DNA of 20,198 nt from Bacteroidota bacterium (GTDB lineage: Bacteria; Bacteroidota; Bacteroidia; B-17B0; Aurantibacillaceae), in contig JANYBY010000005.1 of NCBI GenBank assembly GCA_025360565.1, positions 1-20,198 of the forward strand, written 5' to 3'. Below are positions 15,624 to 20,198 of the stretch, in pieces (positions within the stretch are counted from its first letter, which is position 1; every line of letters starts with the position of its first letter). A program made the translations under genes and the position numbers. The notes beneath the pieces were generated by a model, which searched no databases, was not told the origin of the DNA, and was given only the letters and a program-made list of their open reading frames with translations.

Positions 15624-16643
15624 GTGGCAGCTAAAAACACCAAGTCAATTATACAGTTTGTAATTTTACTTGGCGTTGGTGTTTTATTAATTTGGTTATC
15701 CATAAGGCAAATTACACCGGAACAAAAAACCCAAATTTTTTACGCGTTTAAAACGGCCAATTATTTTTGGGTTGTAATTTCTTTGATCATTGCGTGGCTA
15801 AGTCATTTTTTACGGGCTTACCGCTGGAATTATTTATTGGCCCCTCTCGGATACAAAACAAATTTATTAAATGCTAATTGCCATGTGCTTATTGGTTATT
15901 TGGCAAATTACGGCATACCGCGCATGGGCGAAATTTCGCGCTGTACCCTTGCGGCTAAATATGATAAGGTTCCTTTTGAGGTGGCGTTAGGCACAGTAAT
16001 TACGGAACGCATTGTTGATTTTTTAGTATTCGCTTTAATTTTTGCGCTTACGCTTGTTGTTCAGTTTAACGAATTAATTGGTTTAGCAAACGAATTGGTT
16101 TTTGATCCGTTAAAAACAAAATTGGTCGGTATAGGCGAAAGTCCAACAAAACTAATTGTGTTATCGCTTATTATTCTGGTTCTTATTGCAGCGTTTGTTT
16201 TTTTAAGAAAAAAAGTTTCGGGTTTATTAAAAGGCAAATTAGGCGGTATTGTTAAGGGTTTAGCTTCGGGTTTAGGCTCCATCCGCAAAATGGAAAAGCC
16301 TTTCCGGTTCATTTTATTAAGTTTATTAATATGGGCTTGTTACTTTTATTCTTTATACGTTTGTTTTTTTGCTTTAACCGGAACTTCGCATTTAGGGCAA
16401 AAGGAATGTTTAACGCTTTTACTCTTTGGTGTATTCGGCGTTATTTTTACTCCGGGCGGCCTTGGCGCATATCCGGCAATTTTAGGAGGGATCTTGTTCA
16501 TTACCTATCATGTTGATAAAGTATCTTCAATTGCTCTGCCATGGCTAACGTGGACCAGCCAATTTATTTTAATTTTAATTTTAGGTTTAATAAGTTTAAT
16601 TGTGTTGCCAATTTATAATCGGAATAAAAATGTCGTTTCATAA
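15624..16643 (+). CDS. Lysylphosphatidylglycerol synthase TM region/UPF0104 family integral membrane protein
   Basis: This 339-residue protein has roughly seven or eight hydrophobic helices, starting with IIQFVILLGVGVLLIWLSI. It carries the family motif region YLANYGIPRMGEISRCTLAA, followed by GTVITERIVDFLV. Near the C-terminus FTPGGLGAYPAILGGILF is the other well-conserved stretch. It corresponds to the membrane (flippase-like) part of MprF/AglD-type proteins without the cytoplasmic synthetase domain, so a role in lipid or lipid-linked substrate movement is an inference; the true substrate is unknown. The start is GTG two bases after the panD stop, so translation is probably coupled. Its end overlaps the start of the next gene by 14 bases. 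Confidence 0.9.
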   Translation: MAAKNTKSIIQFVILLGVGVLLIWLSIRQITPEQKTQIFYAFKTANYFWVVISLIIAWLSHFLRAYRWNYLLAPLGYKTNLLNANCHVLIGYLANYGIPRMGEISRCTLAAKYDKVPFEVALGTVITERIVDFLVFALIFALTLVVQFNELIGLANELVFDPLKTKLVGIGESPTKLIVLSLIILVLIAAFVFLRKKVSGLLKGKLGGIVKGLASGLGSIRKMEKPFRFILLSLLIWACYFYSLYVCFFALTGTSHLGQKECLTLLLFGVFGVIFTPGGLGAYPAILGGILFITYHVDKVSSIALPWLTWTSQFILILILGLISLIVLPIYNRNKNVVS

Positions 16644-17121
16644 TCAATTAAAAAATAAAATTGTTGCCAAAGAAAATGCTTTGCGAAGTATTAACGGGCA
16701 AAAATTAAAAGGCAGAAAGATCGTTTTTACAAACGGTTGTTTTGATATTTTACATCCCGGGCATGTTGATTATTTAACACAGGCGCGCGACCTTGGAAAT
16801 TTTTTGGTGCTGGGATTAAATACCGATAATTCGGTAAAAAGATTAAATAAGGCCCCCAACAGGCCCGTAAATACTGAGAATTGGCGAGCTTATATTTTAG
16901 CTGCTTTAGCTTGTGTTGATTTGATCGTGTTGTTTGATGAAGAAACCCCGCTTGAATTAATTACTTTTTTAAAGCCTGACGTTTTGGTAAAAGGAAATGA
17001 TTACAAGGCGGAAGATATTGTGGGTTATGATGTGGTGAAGGCAAACGGCGGAGAGGTAATTACCATTCCGTTACTTGAGGGATTTTCTACAACGAAGCTG
17101 ATCGAGAAATTAAATAAATAA
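16630..17121 (+). CDS. RfaE domain II-type nucleotidyltransferase (D-glycero-beta-D-manno-heptose 1-phosphate adenylyltransferase-like)
   Basis: This 163-residue cytidylyltransferase-fold protein carries the nucleotide-binding signature FTNGCFDILHPGHVDYL (33-49, with HPGH at 42-45). It also has NRPV-x-RA-x-LAAL-x-VD (77-97), KPDVLVKGNDY (115-125) and the closing STTKLIEKL. These match the C-terminal adenylyltransferase half of HldE, also found as the separate protein HldC, which makes ADP-heptose for lipopolysaccharide core. The kinase half (RfaE domain I) is not next to it. The ATG at 16630 is chosen over an in-frame TTG at 16600 because it gives the normal N-terminus and a short 14-base overlap with the upstream gene. 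It ends the panD cluster, before a strong inverted repeat. Confidence 0.9.
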   Translation: MSFHNQLKNKIVAKENALRSINGQKLKGRKIVFTNGCFDILHPGHVDYLTQARDLGNFLVLGLNTDNSVKRLNKAPNRPVNTENWRAYILAALACVDLIVLFDEETPLELITFLKPDVLVKGNDYKAEDIVGYDVVKANGGEVITIPLLEGFSTTKLIEKLNK

Positions 17122-17133
17122 ATTTCAGGCCAC

Positions 17134-17179
17134 AGACCTTCAAGGTTTTCCCTGGTTTAACGTAAAACCTTGAAGGTCT
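17134..17179. terminator. Two-way terminator-like inverted repeat between convergent genes
   Basis: AGACCTTCAAGGTTTT (17134-17149) and AAAACCTTGAAGGTCT (17164-17179) are perfect 16-base inverted copies around a 14-base loop. Read on either strand, the stem ends next to runs of T and A as expected for a bidirectional intrinsic terminator. It starts 13 bases after the nucleotidyltransferase stop and its right arm covers part of the TAG stop of phosphatase C. Each arm is itself nearly palindromic (ACCTT-C-AAGGT), so alternative small hairpins are possible. From memory, elements of this type recur in Bacteroidota genomes. Confidence 0.7.
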
Positions 17180-19409
17180 AAACACGAATCCCTAAAACGC
17201 AAATATCGTCAACTTGTTCCAGTTCGTTTTTCCAATCGTCTAATTCCTTTTCTAAAATTTGTGCTTGTTGATCCATTGGAATATCGTGAATAGTTAATAG
17301 CACATCTTCCATTTGTTTATACTTGTATTTTTTACCGTGCGGTCCGCCAAACTGATCGGCGAACCCATCGGTTGTAAGGTAAATGCAGTCGCCTTTTTGT
17401 AATTGAAGTGTTTGTGAGGTGAACGGCGTGTTATCGGTAACATAGGTGCCAATGGGCATTTTATTCCCTTTCAGTTCGTTCGTTTTATGATCTCTTACAA
17501 AATATAAATTATTATTTGCGCCGGCAAACTCAAGTGTATTATCCATTTTATTCCAAACGCATAAAACAATATCCATTCCGTCTTTTTGTTCACTGTTCCC
17601 TTTTTGATCCAACGCTTTTATTATTTTTTCGCGCAGTTTGTTTAAAATGGCGGCGGCGTTAAAGATCTTATTTTCAACTACCAGTTCATTCAAAAAACTA
17701 TTTCCCAACATACTCATAAAACCGCCGGGTACGCCGTGTCCGGTACAGTCGGCCAATGCAAAAATAGCGCGTCCGTTAGGTAAAACGTGTGCCCAATAAA
17801 AATCGCCGCTCACAATATCTTTGGGTTTAAATAAAATAAAATATTCTTTCGAAATTCGCTTCCAAACTTCTTCCCCTGTTAAAACGGCCGACTGAATTTT
17901 TTTAGCGTAATTGATGCTTGAAATAATTTCTTTTTGTTTTTCTAAAACCAGGTTTTTTTGAAGCTCTACTTCGTGGTTCTTTTGTTCAAGTGTTTTATTC
18001 TGGCTTTGTACAAGCGTATTTGCTTTTTTAGCTTTTCTGAAATTTACAAGAGCTATCAAAGCAAAAAAAAGTGTTACGATTAACGCGATCGATGCCGTAA
18101 TTAAAATTACCGATTTACGTTTGCTCTCGGCTTTCGATGCCATTAAATCGCTATTACCTTTTTGTATTTGCAGGTCCTTTTTTTCTGTCTCAAACTGGAC
18201 TTCGATCTCTTTCATATTTTTAAACATGGCCTGTTCGTTTAAATTATTTTTATAATTTATGATGCTGTCCAAATACATGGTGGCCACTTTAAAATCTCCA
18301 TTTAAGGTATGAGATTTTGCTAAGCCTTTGAGGCTTTCCATGATTTCTGCCGAAGAGTTATTCTTCAGTGCAATATCAAATTCCATTTTATAATATTTAA
18401 CAGCTTCTTCATACTTCTTCTCTTTTACCAACAAACTTCCAAATAAATTATAACTTACTCCTAATAAATATTCGCTTCCAATTTCTTGACCAATTTTTAT
18501 TGCTTCCAAAACGGTTGCCCTGGCATTGACCAGGTCCTCCTTTTTCATTAAGGCTTTAAAATGTTGATTATAGGCTTCAAGTAATGTTAGCTTATCTCCT
18601 GATTCTTTACAGGAGGCAATTGCCTTTTTTATATAAAAATCAGCAGAATCCTGGTTTCCCATATTTGCATAGACGCTTGATTTAAGGCAATAAACCTTAT
18701 TGATCATGTTTGGAATTTGTTTTTTGCTCGATGTAAGAATAAGATTTAAATAAAAAAGTCCTTTTTCAAACTGATTAATATTTTCATTTATAACTGCCAG
18801 ATTATAATAATCCGAAGAAAGGGCGTTGTTAATGTTCTTCTTTTCATGAATTCTTGAAGCCAGTGTAATATAGTGTATCGCGCTATCGTTGGCAGAAGTT
18901 GACATAAAAGAATTTCCCAAATTACTGTATGCATTTCCGAGAAACGTTGTGTCGTTATTTTTTTTTGTAAAATCTATAAGGGCCCGGTATTCTGCAATGC
19001 TCTTTTTAATCTCTCCTTTTTCTGTATATATAGCCGCAATATTATTTCGCGCGCTCGATATTCCTGTTTTCGATTTTGCAATTTCATAATATTTAGCTGC
19101 CATTCTGAAATTGAAGATTGAACTGTCGTACGATTGAATATAATAAAATTTTCTGCCTATATAATTGAAATAGTCCCCGATGCCCTTATTGTTTTTTGTT
19201 TTTAACGACAATCTGTAAGCTTGATTTTCAAAGATTTCTGCAGTATCCTTTACGTTTGCAAACTCATACATAACAGACAGGGTTGTAAGGATTTTTACCC
19301 TTTCGGAATCGTGAAGGTTTTTGTTAAGAAGTACTCTTTTTAAACTGTCAGGTTTTTCCCCAAAAAGTTTAAGTCCCAACAACAGTATAATTAATAAATA
19401 ATTTCTCAT
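17178..19409 (-). CDS. TPR-repeat membrane protein with cytoplasmic SpoIIE-type PP2C phosphatase domain (paralogue C)
   Basis: This 743-residue protein has a signal peptide (about 1-18, ending KLFGEK) and about eight degenerate TPR units (77-390). One membrane helix (about 433-455) and a long coiled coil (456-497) precede a PP2C domain (about 498-743) that begins with SINYAKKIQ. Metal-binding aspartates are D536 (SGDFYW), D554 (DCTGHGVPG), D612 (GMDIV), D681 (TTDGFADQFGG) and D734/D735 (QVDD). The K-x-PIG loop is intact (650-654). It is the most compact of the three paralogues, and its catalytic domain is closer to B than to A across PIGTY, GGPHGKKYKYK and LEQVDD. Its ATG overlaps the radA stop in an ATGA arrangement (19406-19409), so it is very likely co-transcribed and translationally coupled with radA. 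The substrate is unknown. Confidence 0.92.
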   Translation of the reverse strand: MRNYLLIILLLGLKLFGEKPDSLKRVLLNKNLHDSERVKILTTLSVMYEFANVKDTAEIFENQAYRLSLKTKNNKGIGDYFNYIGRKFYYIQSYDSSIFNFRMAAKYYEIAKSKTGISSARNNIAAIYTEKGEIKKSIAEYRALIDFTKKNNDTTFLGNAYSNLGNSFMSTSANDSAIHYITLASRIHEKKNINNALSSDYYNLAVINENINQFEKGLFYLNLILTSSKKQIPNMINKVYCLKSSVYANMGNQDSADFYIKKAIASCKESGDKLTLLEAYNQHFKALMKKEDLVNARATVLEAIKIGQEIGSEYLLGVSYNLFGSLLVKEKKYEEAVKYYKMEFDIALKNNSSAEIMESLKGLAKSHTLNGDFKVATMYLDSIINYKNNLNEQAMFKNMKEIEVQFETEKKDLQIQKGNSDLMASKAESKRKSVILITASIALIVTLFFALIALVNFRKAKKANTLVQSQNKTLEQKNHEVELQKNLVLEKQKEIISSINYAKKIQSAVLTGEEVWKRISKEYFILFKPKDIVSGDFYWAHVLPNGRAIFALADCTGHGVPGGFMSMLGNSFLNELVVENKIFNAAAILNKLREKIIKALDQKGNSEQKDGMDIVLCVWNKMDNTLEFAGANNNLYFVRDHKTNELKGNKMPIGTYVTDNTPFTSQTLQLQKGDCIYLTTDGFADQFGGPHGKKYKYKQMEDVLLTIHDIPMDQQAQILEKELDDWKNELEQVDDICVLGIRV

Positions 19410-20198
19410 CCAAATATTAAACTAAATACTTCCTCAATTTTTGTTGCCGGTAAAATTTTTATTTTAAAGGAATTTATATTGATGCCTTTTAAATTAAAGC
19501 TGCTGATGATCACTTTTTTAAATCCTAATTTTTCGGCTTCGCTTATACGCTGATCTATTTTACTTACCGGCCGTATTTCTCCTGTTAATCCCACTTCAGC
19601 AGCAAAACAAACGTCTTGCGGTATTGGCAGATCTTCGTTGCTGCTTAATACCGCGCAAACTAAAGCGAGATCAATTCCGGGATCCTCTACCCTTATTCCA
19701 CCCGCTATATTTATAAAAACATCTTTTATGCTTAATTTAAATCCGCATCTTTTTTCAAGCACCGCTAAGAGCATGGATAATCTTCGCAGATCAAAACCCG
19801 TGCTGCTACGTTGCGGTGTACCATAAGCGGCGGTACTAACAAGGGCTTGCGTTTCTATCAGCATGGGGCGATTTCCCTCCAGGGTTGCGGCAATTGCCAC
19901 GCCGCTTGTTGGCGTATCGCGATTAGTAATTAAAATTTCGGAAGGATTACTAACTTCCCTTAATCCCTCGCCGTTCATTTCGTAAATGCCCATTTCGTTG
20001 GTGCTGCCAAAACGATTTTTTGTAGCCCGCAATAAGCGATAAATATGGTTTCTATCACCTTCAAATAACAAAACAGTGTCCACCATATGTTCTAAAACTT
20101 TTGGTCCGGCTATGCTTCCTTCTTTTGTTATATGACCGATCATAAAAACCGGCGTATTGGTTTCTTTTGCAAAGCGTAAAAATTCGGCTGCGCATTCG
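19406..20198 (-). CDS. radA: DNA repair protein RadA, C-terminal part (5' end outside window)
   Basis: The frame is open to the window edge, and 263 C-terminal residues are visible of a protein usually about 450 long. The N-terminal zinc finger and Walker A motif are therefore missing from view. The remaining RecA-like core has PVFMIGHITKEGSIAGPKVL, LEHMVDTVLLFEGD and the RadA-specific KNRFGSTNEMG motif. The Lon-protease-like C-terminal domain follows: GVAIAATLEGNRPMLIETQA, then VEDPGIDLALVCAVLSS and AEVGLTGEIRPV. RadA drives branch migration during recombination and repair. An internal ATG at 20141-20143 lies inside the conserved core and is not the real start. The gene overlaps phosphatase C by four bases. 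Confidence 0.97.
   Translation of the reverse strand, partial: ECAAEFLRFAKETNTPVFMIGHITKEGSIAGPKVLEHMVDTVLLFEGDRNHIYRLLRATKNRFGSTNEMGIYEMNGEGLREVSNPSEILITNRDTPTSGVAIAATLEGNRPMLIETQALVSTAAYGTPQRSSTGFDLRRLSMLLAVLEKRCGFKLSIKDVFINIAGGIRVEDPGIDLALVCAVLSSNEDLPIPQDVCFAAEVGLTGEIRPVSKIDQRISEAEKLGFKKVIISSFNLKGININSFKIKILPATKIEEVFSLIFG

Noticed and set aside
16600..16629. TTG start extending the RfaE-domain protein by ten residues
   Set aside because: It lies deep in the last membrane segment of the upstream gene. The ATG at 16630 fits the family N-terminus better.
1..20198. CRISPR array, prophage, transposon, tRNA or rRNA genes
   Set aside because: I looked for regularly spaced direct repeats, transposase or integrase motifs and tRNA-like folds and saw none. 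The inverted repeats found are single, local elements.

Overview
The window is about 20.2 kb of AT-rich chromosomal DNA from a member of the Bacteroidota. The evidence is the PorT-type outer-membrane protein of the type IX secretion/gliding system, a periplasmic propeller (Reg_prop/Y_Y_Y) histidine kinase, TAnnTTTG-type -7 promoter boxes, weak Shine-Dalgarno signals, and the style of the housekeeping genes (trpS, panD, radA, TrhO-type rhodanese). I see no tRNA, rRNA, CRISPR, phage, transposase or integrase. It reads as core chromosome with an unusual density of signalling genes.

Layout. 1-3522 (+): the 3' end of a TrhO-like tRNA hydroxylase gene, a membrane TPR/PP2C (SpoIIE-type) phosphatase gene (paralogue A), and homogentisate 1,2-dioxygenase. 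3619-15165 is almost entirely minus strand. In transcription order it holds porT, a COG2509-type FAD protein, a 556-aa protein of unknown function, a propeller histidine kinase overlapping its LuxR-type response regulator, trpS, and a second TPR/PP2C phosphatase (B). 15271-17121 (+) is a tight cluster of panD, an LPG-synthase-TM/UPF0104 membrane protein and a stand-alone RfaE-domain-II nucleotidyltransferase. 17178-20198 (-) is radA, open at the window edge, overlapping a third TPR/PP2C phosphatase (C) by four bases. Convergent pairs meet at 3523-3618 and 17122-17177; the second holds a 16-bp perfect inverted repeat that looks like a two-way terminator. The only divergent promoter region is 15166-15270 (porT/panD).

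How it fits together. The recurring theme is signalling. Three paralogous proteins share one plan: signal peptide, TPR array outside the membrane, one membrane helix, coiled coil, cytoplasmic SpoIIE-like PP2C domain with all metal-binding aspartates. A separate histidine kinase/response regulator pair also has a large periplasmic sensor. No STAS, anti-sigma or other obvious phosphatase substrate is encoded in the window, so the targets lie elsewhere. Other points of note are -7 boxes only 4-8 bases from three start codons (probable leaderless or near-leaderless mRNAs), a porT gene whose signal peptide has no ATG/GTG/TTG start, repeat-derived and charged insertions in phosphatase B, and an unrecognised protein with a possible acetyltransferase-like core next to the FAD protein. 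I found no clear new defence or mobile system.
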